A stretch of 64,000 nucleotides of DNA, taken from contig NC_079975.1 in NCBI RefSeq assembly GCF_029852145.1, positions 7,130,001 through 7,194,000 on the forward strand, written 5' to 3'. A program made the position numbers and the translations under genes. This DNA comes from Microplitis mediator. Lineage: Eukaryota; Arthropoda; Insecta; Hymenoptera; Braconidae. Within the stretch, counting starts at the first letter, position 1, and each line of letters opens with the position of its first letter. Of this stretch, positions 46,788-59,169 are shown one piece after another. Below the pieces are notes generated by a model. It was not told the DNA's origin and did not search any database. It saw only the letters and a program-made list of their open reading frames with translations.

Positions 46788-47884
46788 TTTATATCTACAT
46801 ATATGTGTATGGGTATATTGATATCAATGTGATAAGATTTTATTGGAGAGTTAGACAGACCGGATCTTGACATGTAGACTTTTTTAAAATCACTTAGTAT
46901 ATTTTTAATAATAAATATATGTATATGTATATGTGTATATATAGATATGTATGAAAGACTGGGAGCCTACTTGGCTCGTGGACGGTACTTTCATCGACCG
47001 AGTGAAAGCAATATGAAAGTGCTTGATTGCAAAGTAGAAAGGTGAAATGTACGATAAAAAGACGAACGCCGTTACGTGCGTGTATATTGCTCGAATAATA
47101 TGACGCTCGACCCATTTGTATTATTATAAGTTTCCCGAGCGTGCAAAGGATACATACTAAATTTATGCCGTTAGGCCCTTGACCCTTACGTTACTTTTGT
47201 TGCTGTAACTTTTATTATTATTGATACGATATACAATCGAATTCATAATCGAAATTTAAAAAAAACCTGTTTCATATATATTATATATATATATATATAG
47301 AAGGCTTCAGATAATTTATTCATGTAGATTTGATGTATATTAAGTTATATATTTATATTGTTGTGTGTAATGGAATTTTTTGATCATTTGGAAAAAGAAA
47401 TTGATTTTATTTATTACGGATTTTTGATATTTTATTGGGTGGAGATTTTTGTTCAAAAATTTTTTTTTAGTTGTGGATATGAAAGGATTTATTTTTTTTG
47501 TGATTAGAAAGAGTTGTACTTAAAATAAAATATATTTTCTTTACAATAGAGCGATCTATGGCTTTCTATACAGAGGATTTTTAAATAAATTGAACGGAAC
47601 TATTTCAATTTTTTTTATTGTTTGCTGTTACTTATACTTTCTATAATATTTTAATAAACAATATTTAATGGAGTTAAATTTTCATTTTAATTCCATTCGA
47701 TTCTCTACTGATTTTAGTTTAATGCATGACTAAAAATTAATAAGTGATAAATAGATCATTGGATTTTTTAATTTCAAAAATAATTAGTATGATAATGATC
47801 TTTTTTTTGTATATTTATTGAAAGGTTAAGTTAAGAATTTGAGAAAAAATAAAGAAATTTTTTTTTTAACCAATAAATGAAAAT
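46788..47884. other. intergenic DNA
   Basis: The patch 46955-47175 is less AT-biased and non-repetitive; the minus frame over it (46894-47115) is not convincing. (TA)n at 47276-47300. Possibly regulatory. Confidence 0.4.
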
Positions 47885-48104
47885 ACACGGAAGAAATTAT
47901 TGTTGTTTGAAATGCTATGGTGTCATAGTAGGGTCGGACCATATTGGACACCTGACGGAAACTGAAACATACATGCAAAAATTACTATCATAGTAAAATT
48001 TTCAATGGTTACAGTGATTTTTGCATGCGTTTATTTCAATTTCCGACAATAGTCCGGCATTACCATGACACCATAGCATTTAAATATGAATAATTTCCCC
48101 GTGT
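47885..48104. mobile_element. 220 bp MITE with ACACGG ends
   Basis: ACACGGAAGAAATTATTG and its inverse AATAATTTCCCCGTGT, followed inwards by AATGCTATGGTGTCATAGTA and ATGACACCATAGCATT, make inverted repeats of roughly 45 bp. It abuts the element at 48108. Confidence 0.8.
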
Positions 48105-48107
48105 AAG

Positions 48108-48796
48108 ATTACCCTATCAAAAAAATCCATATAGGATTTCTATGTGGGTTCTTATATGGCGTTTACGGATGGATTCCCATATTGTTTCCTATAGGAATCC
48201 AGTATAGATCCCGATATAGATTCTCACATGGGTTCCTATGGAAATCCACACCATGCCAAATCCATATGGGAATCTAGTATGGATTCCTATGTGGATTTCT
48301 ACCCTTGGAAATCTGCACCATGTCGAAGTTTATATGGGAATCCAGCCTAGATTCCTATGTGGGTTCCCACATAGCATTTTCAGATGGATTCCCATATGTT
48401 TTTTTATAGGAATCCAGTATAGATCTCGATATAGATTCTCGCATGGGTTCCTATGGAAATCCATATCATGCCAAATTCGTATGAGAATCTACTATTGATT
48501 CCTATGTGGATTTCTACCTCGATTCTCTATGGAAATCTGCACCATGTCAAAGTTCATATGGGAATTTTGTATGGACTAGGAATTAGAAAAATTAATAAAA
48601 AGCGTCACGTTATTGATACAAATACCACAAAATGTATCAAGTTTCTGTATGGGAATCCAAGTACCGACAATTTCCTGTGGATTTTTCATATGGGGATCAA
48701 GATACCCATGGTTTCCTACATGGATTCTTATATAAATCCATACTTTCCTATATGGGTTCCCATGCAATCCTACATGGATTTTTTCGATAGGGTAAT
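48108..48796. mobile_element. inverted-repeat element filled with GGAATCCATATGGG words
   Basis: ATTACCCTATCAAAAAAATCC at the left is mirrored by TGGATTTTTTCGATAGGGTAAT at the right. The 690 bp interior is built of ATGGATTCCTATGTGGGTTCC-like words in both orientations, with a short unique patch at 48570-48640. Open frames through it, giving repeated GIPMWIST-like peptides, are a by-product of the repeats. Confidence 0.85.
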
Positions 48797-49980
48797 AAGA
48801 AATTTTGAAATATATTCATTGTATATATCCTTATTATTCTCATAATTTCTATAGATCATTATCATTGACTTTTTAAAATTTATCAATAGATCAAGAGAAA
48901 AAGTATCAATATAAATTTTTTATAAATTTATAATATTATTCTTAATCTCAACAGCAAACTCTAAACTCATTTATATACAAACTATTATTTCCTATTTATT
49001 ATTTTTTGTTATAATTATTGATGTTAATAATTATCGTGTATGCATAATACGGATCATTAGATAATACATTAGTCAGAAAAGTTCCGGTATATATATAGAC
49101 ATATATTACAAATGAAAACGTCACTTGACATAGCAATGATACGTATCATCCGTGCCTTATCATCATAACGTTTGTGACAACATTTCGTCTTATTTGTTAT
49201 TCACTTATATACATATATATATAACTTGTGACTCAATGTCTTTATGATTATTATATATAATATATATTACTAATAAATCATAGGTCATTTGATTTTACTT
49301 TTATTTTAAAACAAAATAATAATTGAAACTTACGAGATTTGTTGATTAAAATTGAATAGTCAAATAATTATTTAATATTCAGTAAAAAAAAAAATTATAC
49401 TTTTAGAGGCCAGGTTTTTAAAATTCTTATACATTAAGCGTTACAATATAAAATAAATGTCAATGAACTGACCAACTTTCTTTTGAAAGACGCGTAACAA
49501 TTTCCCGCTAATCCAATTTAAAATTTGATTGTCATTAAAATGCACTACAGTGTAATAATAATGATAAATTATTCAAAAAAAAAATTTATTCATATCTACT
49601 AGTTCCGTAATTATATTATTTAATTATTTATGTTAAGTTATTTATTATAAATTATTCGTATGAATAAAATTAATTTGAGTTTTTGATGTCAATTTTTTTT
49701 TGTATATTTAAATTAGTTTAGTTATGATGAGTAAAAATAGAGTAATAAATAAATCAAGATCAAGACAGGAAATATTTCCCAGAGAAAGTACAGAACTACT
49801 TATTCGTCTAGTTTGTAACACGCGAAATTTTTTTTTTTTTTTATTAACTTTAAATCTCTTTGTCGGGCTGCTAAATTTCTTTTTACCTGACATCATACAA
49901 TTTTTAATTGATATATTACCCGTGTAAATAAAAAAAATCGGTTTAAAAATTTTCAAAAAATTGTCAACCATTGAATTTTT
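48797..49980. other. AT-rich intergenic DNA
   Basis: Nothing recognised besides (TA)n patches. Frames at 49708-50055 and 49724-49927 overlap family A sequence and AT-rich DNA and are not believed. Confidence 0.45.
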
Positions 49981-50346
49981 ATGATCGTAAGTTAGTAAAT
50001 AATTAACAATTTTTTTATTTTTTCTGTCAATGAATCGATTACAAAAAAAATGCACATGTAGAAAATTAAAAAAACTATAAGTGCAATTTTTTCAAATACT
50101 TTTTTTTTTATAATTTACCGTTTTTAAAAAAATTCAAAAATCATAAGGATCCTAAAGTTAGTAGACAACTATCAATTTTTTTGTTTCACGAATCTATTAA
50201 AAACAAAAAAATAAAAACTAAAAAAATGCACATGTAGAAAATGAAAAAATTTGTACGTGCTATTTAAAAATTTTTTTTTTTCTTATAATTTATGGTTTTT
50301 AAAAAAATCCAAAAATTATTAGGTGTCGGCTAAATTCAGTATCATG
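49981..50346. repeat. two family A elements in tandem
   Basis: Starts ATGATCGTAAGTTAGTAAAT. The second unit starts near 50150 (AGGATCCTAAAGTTAGTAGA) and ends GTGTCGGCTAAATTCAGTAT. Confidence 0.7.
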
Positions 50347-50647
50347 AATTTTTAAATTTTGAGTTTGAATTTTTTGAAATTTTGTTATAAAATGAGCATG
50401 TAGTTTTTGATGCATAAAAAATCAGACTAAAATCAATAAAGATTTAAAAAATTCAAAATTTTGTTTGCTTTTTGATAACGCAAAAAAAAAAAGTTTTGTT
50501 TTTGATTTTATTCAAAAATAATTTATTCCAGAGTAGTGATGCGAAATGACCGTAATTTTTTCGGTCTGATCACAAGAAATCGAATGTCAATTGCTGATTA
50601 ACTGACATTAATTTTTGTTTTTTTAAAATCAAATTAACGATAGACTT

Positions 50648-50851
50648 ATGATCCTGAAGTTCGCAGACAATTAGCAATTTTCGGATTTTTTTTTTCAACA
50701 AATCAATTACAAAAAAACAAAAAATAAAAAAATGCATATGCAGAAAATTTTAAAAACTACAGGTGCAATTTTTTCAATATTTTTTTTTTATAATTTACTG
50801 TTTAAAAAAAAATCAAAAAATTATTAGACGTCGGCTAACTTCAGTATCATG
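50648..50851. mobile_element. family A element, well preserved
   Basis: ATGATCCTGAAGTTCGCAGAC at the left and ACGTCGGCTAACTTCAGTAT at the right. The core is ATGCATATGCAGAAAATTTT followed by CTACAGGTGCAATTTTTTC. About 204 bp, typical of full-length members. Confidence 0.8.
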
Positions 50852-51684
50852 ATAGACTTTCCATTAATAAAAAAAGTGGCCAGTGGTCAATTTTTTTTTG
50901 ACAATTTTCCTACAATTTCTCAGCTTTACAAAATTACCGTCAGTTAAAATATCCACGGTAACTAAATCATTTATTATCTCAAAAAATGATGAATTATTTG
51001 AAATTGTGAATTTCAAATTTTCACTGTAATGAAAATTTTTTATTACCCGGATATGATTATAATTATTATTATTATATATTTGTTTATAAGAATAAACAAA
51101 GAATCAATAAAAGAGACGAGCTGTGTAAATGTATAATAGTGACCTTGGTAATTGTTGAGCCTTTTAATCAGGGCCGATCTGAGTCCATGATGGAAACAGA
51201 GACCTCGAGAGTGCACTACGAGTCACGATGACGCTATAATCTCCCTCTTTCATGTTAAACAAAAAAAAAATATATATATATAAGTAAAAAAATAAATAAC
51301 ATTTAAAATTGCATACGTATACATAAAACTTAACAGGGAAGGACGTGGATAAGTCTCCATATATTCTGTGACAATTCAAGGTGATAAAAATGCATCCGTA
51401 TCTGCAGTATACACACGCACATATATGCAAGTATGTATACATATATGTATATATGTACGTGCAATTCGATTATATTGAAGGACAACAAGAAGTCAAGGAA
51501 CGATAAACACAATGATAATGTAATTATTATTGATTACAATAATTTTTATTTGCGTCGAAATTTTTTTTAAATTCAACTTTTCTCATGCTGATTTAAAAAA
51601 AAAATTGTTTTATTTTTCTTTAATTTATGACTTAAATATTTATAATTTTATAAGTAAAATCTTTCCGTATACAAATAGTATATT
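50852..51684. other. AT-rich intergenic DNA
   Basis: A less biased patch at 51120-51240; the minus frames across it are not convincing. Confidence 0.4.
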
Positions 51685-51847
51685 GCATAGTTAGGTTACT
51701 AAGATAGTCTTTATGTGGTGAGTGCAATGTTTTCAGCACGAGTCGTAGGGTCACATGCACGGGCCGGAGGCCCGTGTTGTGGCCCGGAGACGTGTGCTGA
51801 AATCATTGCACTCGCCGGATAAAGACTATCTGAGTAACCTACTATGC
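51685..51847. mobile_element. 163 bp GC-rich foldback near the recombinase
   Basis: Outer arms GCATAGTTAGGTTACT and AGTAACCTACTATGC are mirrored, and so are AGATAGTCTTTAT/ATAAAGACTATCT and GAGTGCAATG/CATTGCACTC. The apex is a perfect hairpin, CACGGGCC-GGA-GGCCCGTG (51758-51776). It lies about 290 bp beyond the recombinase stop codon. Confidence 0.85.
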
Positions 51848-52139
51848 ACTATATTTTATTCAACAATTGCCTGATTTTCGCGATTTATGACAATTTGCGA
51901 TGCGAAGTCTGAGGCTGTTTAGCGACACGGTGCATCCCCGAAATTACAATAAACCATCGACTTTAAAAAAATGTCAATTTTTCCAAAAATTAATTTATTG
52001 TTATTTTGTATTAAGCAATTTATTATTATTTATTTATTTTTTGACAATGAATTTTAATTATTTTGAAGGTTACATGACATAACAGTACATAGTATAAAAA
52101 ATAATGGATTTTAGATATTTTATTTGACAAATTATAATG
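51848..52139. other. downstream flank of the recombinase gene
   Basis: AT-rich sequence presumably containing its 3' UTR. Nothing else seen. Confidence 0.4.
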
Positions 52140-53420
52140 CTAATTTTCTTTCACGTAAGTGTTATTGATAGTAACAGTACAATTTTCAAATTTAAAAATT
52201 GGTGCATTCATTGAAGATGAAACGGCTGCTGAGGAAGAAGTTGGTCCAACATTGATGACTGTATTAACTTTTTGCTGTTGGATTACTTTACTCGTGTGTA
52301 TATCATCATCTTCTGTCCGTGAAGTCGATGGTACAACTACTGGATCCATTTTTTGCCGTATAGCTACTTGACTCGCATGCATTTCATAATTTTTTTTTTG
52401 TGACGTAGAAGGTAAATTGACAGCAGATTCAATAATGTTCCCAATTCTGGCTTTATTTTTAACAGATTCTTCAACATATCCTTCTGCAATTGCTGCTGAC
52501 TTCCAGTCACCAAGACGTTTCAAAGTTGTTATATTAGCTCCAGCATCAGCAACTAAAGTTGCTGAGCTTCGTCGAAATGTATGTCCGGTATATGATGATG
52601 GATTTTTTAATCCTAAATAGGTTGCTATTTGTTGTGGTATTTTCGCAAATGTATTTATGCCAATAACTTGGTTAATACATGCACCATTCCGATAAGCCAT
52701 GAAAAATCGATCTTTGGTAGTTTTTTTGGGACGTAAAGCAATGTACTTTTTGACAATGCGGCTGAATTCTCCACCAATTGTAAAAAACTTTTCGCGTTTA
52801 CATTTTTTATTGTAAATCCTAACAACAAGGAGATCTCCTTCTGATTTAATATCACTAAACTTCAGATCAGTTATTTCAGATTTTCGACATGCGCCACTAA
52901 TTCCAATAATTAATGCAACCTGCAAATAATGATTTATAGTTTTGTTAAATACCTTGAATAATGTACATTAATGTACATTATAATTTATCATTTTTACCTT
53001 TTTATGTAGATATTCCTTATCAGGAGCATTTGATAGAAATTGATTAATTTGATCAGGTGTCAAGACATTGGCTTTCTTACAAACATGTCCTTCTGATTTT
53101 CTCTTTAACAAAGCAGTTAAAGTAGCATACCTGCCAATGTCAACTTTTTCCTTGAGGTTAATCATAGTTTTCAACATTGAGTAAATTGACCACATACTAG
53201 TTGGCGCATAATTTTCAGCCAATTTTTTAAAATACGCCAATAGTATCGATTCTGATGCCGACTTAGTTTTATGTTCGTTTCTCCAATCATTAAATTTATC
53301 ATATGCTTTCTCATATAATCTCTTCGACGCTGGTAGTATGTCCTCTTGGGCTTCTTCAGCAGCTTGACGTAAATCTGGAGGAGTAATGAATGACACTAAC
53401 TCATAACCTTCAGAATTCAT
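52140..53420 (-). CDS. tyrosine recombinase of the eukaryotic Crypton-like type
   Basis: Exon 1 is 52998-53420 and exon 2 is 52140-52919, separated by a 78 bp GT-AG intron in phase 0, giving 400 residues. The family cuts and rejoins DNA through a Tyr-DNA intermediate. The N-terminal part (residues about 25-140) looks like a helical core-binding domain. The catalytic set is complete: Arg153 (GACRKSEI), a candidate Lys at 179-180, His254 and Arg257 (YTGHTFRRSSATL), Trp280 (LGDWKS) and Tyr289 (AEGYVEES). The Ser/Thr-rich C-terminus ends in IFKFENCTVTINNTYVKEN, a tail I recall from related insect proteins. No stop or frameshift is present. It is either a recent or active element or a domesticated gene. 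No virus-like neighbours are seen. Start: first Met of the open frame, soon after in-frame stops. Confidence 0.85.
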
Positions 53421-54600
53421 ATTTGACTGATTTTATATTCACTCAGATGTTTTTATTATTAATTCAAATATTAATTAATTAAAAAAATACAACGACAACC
53501 ATGTGATACAGCACTCTACATCTGATGAGTTGAAGTAGCCATATTTAGTGTACTAGCCGTTCAACTTAAATTTTGACTAAAAACTTTAAGTTGTTCAACG
53601 AGTTCTTATGATGCTTAATAGATGGAGCTGACATAAAAATCTTGAGACGCGTGGTGAAAAGTCATTTCACCACTCACGTTTCACAACGCCGGTGGAAGTC
53701 GAGGACATCTACTTTGACTTTACTCAACTTCTTTGCACCGGTCGATAAACAGCCATTTAGGGTTCGCAACGCAGACGTCATAAAGCGCGCATATCAGGCC
53801 GGCGTTGAATAAAATAATTTATAAATTTTGATTAATTGATTAATTATGTTTGGCGACATCAAATTTAATTATCGGTTGTTACTTAAAATTTATGAGTTAA
53901 GAGGCGGATGGGGGGGGGGGGAGGCACTAGAGTGACTGCTTAATAAAAAGAAAATTTTGGGAATTTTTTTAAAGAAAGCTATTGCATAGAATATTTTAAT
54001 GTTTTTAGGATATATTTGTGGATATAGAATGAATATATGATAAAAATTTTGGACCAAAAAATTCAAAAATCAGCGAGTTATTCACAATTTCCCAAGGCTC
54101 AAAAAAAGTCCCCTCGCTGCAGGGATAGCGACCTTCTCGCTACCGGAAAAAACCAAAAAGTTTATTAAACTTGAAGGTATTTTCTGTACCCTGACCCTAG
54201 GGCTAAGGAATAAATTTAAATTTAACAAACTGGCGTTTTTTAATAAATTCAAATTTCGCGCGAAAATTTGATGATTTTTGGCCGGCCAAAATTACATTTT
54301 CTATCTGATCGTAGAACTGGAGGTTCATAGTACGTAGAAACATAAAAGAAGCTGCAATTCGAATCAAATCAATCAGATGATTTGTCTTCGAGTTATAACT
54401 GCAGCAATTTTGAAAAATAAATTTTTGAAAACCGATAAGCGGCTGCTCTTATCGGCGGTAACTCAAAAAAACCTTCTGAGATATGCATTAGAAATTTGAC
54501 TATGTTATTTTTGAAGCTATAGACTATCGAAATAGGAAAAAAATTGATTTTTTCAAAATTCCACACTAGCGGTCTCCCTTAATAAAAAATTAATTAAATA
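53421..54600. other. mixed intergenic DNA upstream of the recombinase
   Basis: Positions 53550-53610 hold an inverted pair (GTTCAACTTAAA / TTTAAGTTGTTCAAC). A 12-G run is at 53910-53921. Positions 54100-54480 include a small hairpin (CCGATAAG / CTTATCGG near 54432-54455) and read like a decayed mobile element. The recombinase promoter should be at 53421-53800. Confidence 0.45.
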
Positions 54601-55519
54601 AATTAACTGGTTGATATATTAGACGAATTGAACGGTTCTAATAGTAACGGCAATCGATCGTTATAACAATTGACCAAAAAAAAAACATTCGTGCGTAGGT
54701 TATGTAGGCTGAGATATATATTTAGAAGGGATGTATATAATACGCCAACGCATTTCCTTTTGGGGCAAAAAATGATGGCAAGAGAAACCCGATCGACTGT
54801 TGAGTTGTAGTGTAGATATAAAGGAGAGAGACGAATCGAGGTCACGAGGGTAAAATCGAGTGAACTCAATAACATTCGATAGATCGACAAATGAGGGAGG
54901 TTCTCATGACCCAGAGCAAAACAAATGTAGAATGAGGCTTTCAATGAATAGATAGCGGATCCTTATACTTACGGATGCTTCCTGTTGATTTTTTTTTTAG
55001 TTAAAAAAATTTTTTTTGATGATCTCGGTTACTCCCAAGGTCTCTTTGTGCTGTAAGCGTCTTTGTGGGCGCGACAGATATTAACCGTTATATTAGGATT
55101 CGCGTAATGTAGATCAAAGTGTATGCAGACATTTATATTTCTTTGTTCAGTCATTTTTTCCGTTAACATATGCTGCCGGTTTTTTTATTTTTATTCACTT
55201 TATGTTCGTATCAATAAAATATAATACTAGCGATAATAAAGGAGTGAATAATAAAAAACCGTTTACTGAGGGTACACAGGGGGGGACAAAAAAATGTTAT
55301 TGTTATTTTATAGACGATTAAATAACATTGTAATGTCATTAACTTTAAATACAATATATCTTGGCTGAGATGTTGTTAAGTTGATGGTGATTATGATTAT
55401 TGTTTTCAAAATAATCCGAGCGCCATTTTTTCCGGAAAACATTTTTATCATCTGATGCAATTTGACTGATACTTTGTGATTATTGATTACAAAATGATAC
55501 ACAAGTTATATATATAACG
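54601..55519. other. intergenic DNA, less AT-rich at 54640-54960
   Basis: A 113-codon minus frame (54603-54944) lies in a non-repetitive patch but shows no domain, and ordinary conservation cannot be judged. It is probably regulatory or spacer. Confidence 0.35.
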
Positions 55520-55718
55520 ATAAAGTTAGCAGACATTTGAAATTTAAATAAATTTTTTTAAATAGATAAATAATTTAAAAAATATATTTCTAAAAAAATG
55601 CACATGTAGAAAATTTAATAAACTATATGTGTAATTTTTCAAAATATTTTTTTTAATATTTATTTTTTTGTTAAAAAGAATCAAAATATTGTTAAATATC
55701 TGCTAACTTTATTGTCAT
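55520..55718. mobile_element. A-like element with GATAAAGTTAGCAGAC ends
   Basis: AAAGTTAGCAGACATTTGAA is mirrored by TCTGCTAACTTTATTGTCAT. The core GCACATGTAGAAAATTTAAT is that of family A while the ends differ, so it is a sub-family. The partial copy at 4320-4430 shares its left end. Confidence 0.7.
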
Positions 55719-55744
55719 GTTATATATTTCATACATATCAAAAT

Positions 55745-56190
55745 ATGAGAGCAAGGGCAAGAAAAACGGGAATGAGTGGGCAAAACGGTCGGCCCTAAAA
55801 TTTGGTAAAAATATTATTTTTTTCAAAATTGCTTTTAATCGTCGGTATAATGACTCCAATTTTTGAGTGTCCGAAAATTAAAAAAAAATATTTTCTTAAA
55901 AACTGTTTCTCTCTCTAATTTTTTTTTCAGTAATTTTTCAGTGAATCCAATGTATTGTTGGCAACAAAAAATACATACGATATCTTTTTCGCTAGTGTAA
56001 AAAAATTGGGCGGGAATTCGAATTATATTTAAATCCGAATTCCCTTCACTCGAAGTTCCGGAGTTTTAAAAAAAATCACTTCGCATAGGAGTAAATGAGG
56101 CGCTTATTTTTTTAGTGGAGTAATTTCGGAGTGATCTAGATTTCAATTAAACGCATTTAATCCGATTCAGAGTTTTAATTTAATTATTAT
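55745..56190. repeat. repeat mosaic: GGGCAAAACGG element part plus CGGAGTAA words
   Basis: 55750-55880 resembles the start of the element at 28907 (GGGCAAAACGGTCGGCCCTA, AAATTTGGTAAAA). 56010-56187 carries repeated TCACTCGAAG, CGGAGTTT, GGAGTAA and CGGAGTGATC words, shared with 59170-59451. Confidence 0.5.
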
Positions 56191-56663
56191 AAAATTTGGC
56201 ATAGAAATGAAAAAAATTTCAAATTTCATGGTCATAAATTTTTTTAAATTTTTATTAATATTTCAAAATCTTTAGTAATAAAATAAAATTATTTAATGGA
56301 CATAATTTGTCAAAAAAATTCTATATAAATTAAAATCTTAATCATCAGAATGTTTCTAATTCTGTCACAGATGACGTTAAATCATAAAATGCGTCATCGA
56401 CGCGACAAGATAGACGGAAAAAAGAAGTAAATGTAAGATATAAATTTAAAAAAAAAAATTCATATGTATATGTTAGACTACGGACATCCTGGAGTCGTTA
56501 ACCGGCGCCGACTAAATATTAACCGATAATAGAAAAACTTTTTAATTCAACAGTAATTACATCAACATCAACATCAACATCTACATCTGCAGCGAAACGA
56601 TAGTATTTATATTATAAATAACAAATATCATTATAATTGTAATTAAAGTTATATATGCATATG

Positions 56664-56669
<6 letters not shown>

Positions 56670-56704
<35 letters not shown>
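56670..56704. repeat. (TA)n microsatellite
   Basis: About 17 TA units. Confidence 0.95.
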
Positions 56705-56706
<2 letters not shown>

Positions 56707-56816
56707 TACCTCACAACGGTCTTGATAGACTTATATGGATTATATTTGATTAAGGAACTATATTATACCTTTCTTACCTAATTAAATGACGTAAATTGTT
56801 TTTTTTTTTTTTTAAT

Positions 56817-56978
56817 GGCATAGCTCTTGAATATGAACGCGAGACGATTCGCGACGCGATCGCTGATTGGGGCCAGAGAAAGTGGACGATGAACCCGGGA
56901 CTCGTGTATCATCGTTACGCTACTTATCTTATTTATTTCCGGTTGCCGTACAAGTCAATTGTTGTGGCGTATCTGTAA
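56817..56978 (+). other. possible exon of unknown kind
   Basis: After a long poly-T tract and ATGGCATAG, a GC-richer stretch stays open to TAA at 56976-56978. It includes CGAGACGATTCGCGACGCGA and reads LEYERETIRDAIADWGQRKW and on. The pyrimidine tract plus AG looks like a splice acceptor, and composition stands out from the flanks. No family was recognised and no partner exon was found. It may instead be a regulatory island. Confidence 0.25.
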
Positions 56979-58648
56979 CTATTTTGGTAGTCGACCTGTC
57001 TCTTTAATTATGTTCCCTCGAGATTAATATCAACCATTTTAATTCACTTTGTACCATTTCTATAATTACCATTATCTCTCAGGACATCAAAAAAAAAAAA
57101 CGGTACCTAAATTACGGCATTTTGGTAACAACCTTCAGTTCCTGGGTTTCCGGGTTTCTGGGCCTTAGACCCGAGGACCCGGGACTCTGAATTACATAAT
57201 TTACGTTTTACAAATCGACCATAACCTTTCGTAATTTTCCATCGGCAATAACCCATTAGCTAATTCGACTCTTGTCTATTTATTATTTTTTTTTGTAACA
57301 GTTATTAAAGAATGTAATAATAATTTGTTTTTATTATGTATATATATATATAAGAATATAATTTAATGATTCATACAGTGATACTGTCACTGGCATAACC
57401 AAGCAAGCATCGATTATCCAGCTTAGCTGTAATAGGAGAGTGGCACGCAACTGCGGAAGCCGGAACGTAAGAGAAAGTTGACCACGACCCCCGAGAGTTA
57501 ACATCAACATGTGACGTATGCTAGTTGATTTGTCTACTATATACTATACTATCCCGTTCCATATATATATATATATATATAATCTCAATACATACATACA
57601 TACACGTGTGTAACATGTTCTATAAGAATGTCAACGAATTAGTTATGTGATCATTGAACTCGAAAAAAGTCGACATTTAAATTCAAAAATTTTTTTTTTT
57701 ACCGTTGAATTAGAAAATGACTTTTTAATTTAACGTCTCATATTTTTTTAAAAATATTGTAGACTAGAAGTTTATGTACAGCCAAATAGAGGTCACAGTG
57801 ATTTCAAGTTTGTTGTTGATTTTTTTTTTTTTAAATAAAGAGAAATTACCGTTGAAATAGAAATTGCAGTTACATTAGTGTTGGAGTTAGAATAAAATAA
57901 TTTTATTTTTCAAGTACAGCTCAGTTAGATGTAATGTAATGTAATTCATATTTTTTCGTATCAAGAGTATCCTCTTTTCATCAATTTCGTTACGCTTTCT
58001 TACCCTTTCGGGACGTAATCCCTTCTATTTGCGTTTTATTATAATAATAATAATAATGAAAATATTATTTGCTATTAAAAAGTGATTTCACTTATACTAT
58101 TTATTGTCAACTTTTAATTTCTTTTAATTAAATATAAATATAAACTATAGGTTTCGTTCACGGTTTCGTAATTTAATGTCACATGTGTCCTAGATCCGAT
58201 AAATTTTTAAAAGTAATACGAAACCAATTGTAACGACAATCATTACAATATCTATATACAATTGTTCTCAAAGTTAATTGAATGTATACTAATATATCCC
58301 CGTATTAATATATAGATATATTTCATAACTTTTTTTTTTTATCAAGGACATCGACCTCATGTGTATGTTTTCAAACCACGTGAATCTGCTGATTTTACCG
58401 GATTTGCCTTCGTAACCGCTGACCACAAGTGTACAGTATACTTTTCTGACAAACATTTCCATAGTTATTATAATTATTATTGCTAACAAACATCAACACT
58501 TTTACTTGGCTAAATTACAGCATTTCCCTTATTAATTGTAGCCTACAACGGTCTTACTTTTTTTTATTTTTGTACATGAAACATAAAATACTTAATGTAC
58601 CTAAAGAAAGTCCATTAAAGTAATTTTATATATTTTATATATAGGGAA
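56979..58648. other. intergenic DNA
   Basis: 57130-57200 has repeated CCGGG/CCCGG strings (TTCCGGGTTTCTGGG, GACCCGAGGACCCGGGAC). 57410-57540 is a less AT-rich, non-repetitive patch. (TA)n at 57560-57580. No gene recognised. Confidence 0.4.
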
Positions 58649-59110
58649 AGGGGGGGGGGGGGGTACTTAAGAAAATATTAAGGTTTCGAGGACTCAAATA
58701 CGCTAAATCTTTTTGTTTTTAATGATATTCAAAGTAAATAAACAAAAATTTCAGTTGTTGAAACAAAAAAATTGTTACTTTTGCGGGCAAAATGGGATAT
58801 CCCCTTAAAAAGGTGAAAAAAAAATTTCCGCATATTAAATAAAATTGATTAAATAAAATTTTTTTGTAAGTAATTTACATAAAGAAAAATTACATTTTAC
58901 ATAATTATTGGATGCAAAGCAAGAGAAAAAAAATTTTTATTGGTTTTTTATCATAAAACAAAAGCCATTAACATTTTTCGACTGACACTCGATTTTTGAA
59001 AAAGTTTAACGAAAAATATTCAAAATAATGCTCAATTATATTTACAAGTGATTTTGGAATGTTTAAAAAACATTTAAAAAATAAAATTTTTTTTATAAAA
59101 TTTTGGGGGT
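58649..59110. mobile_element. GGGG-ended element, inverted copy 2 of 28907-29413
   Basis: It begins with a run of 14 G and GTACTTAAG. Then GGACTCAAATACGCTAAATC, GGGCAAAATGGGATATCCCC and TAATTTACATAAAGAAAAAT follow in the reverse order of copy 1. Its far end is lost next to the following repeat. Confidence 0.7.
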
Positions 59111-59169
59111 TACTACGTTATTTTAATGAAAATATTATTTCAATGTTAACAATTACATTAAAAAAAATT

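Noticed and set aside
48238..48845. Open frames giving repeated GIPMWIST-like peptides
   Set aside because: They are by-products of the GGAATCCATATGGG words inside a non-coding inverted-repeat element.
52140..53420. Virus-derived integrase
   Set aside because: The gene has an intron and matches the Crypton-like insect type; no virus-like neighbour genes are present.
54603..54944. 113-codon minus frame
   Set aside because: No domain, no splice context and no coding-like composition beyond a less AT-rich patch.
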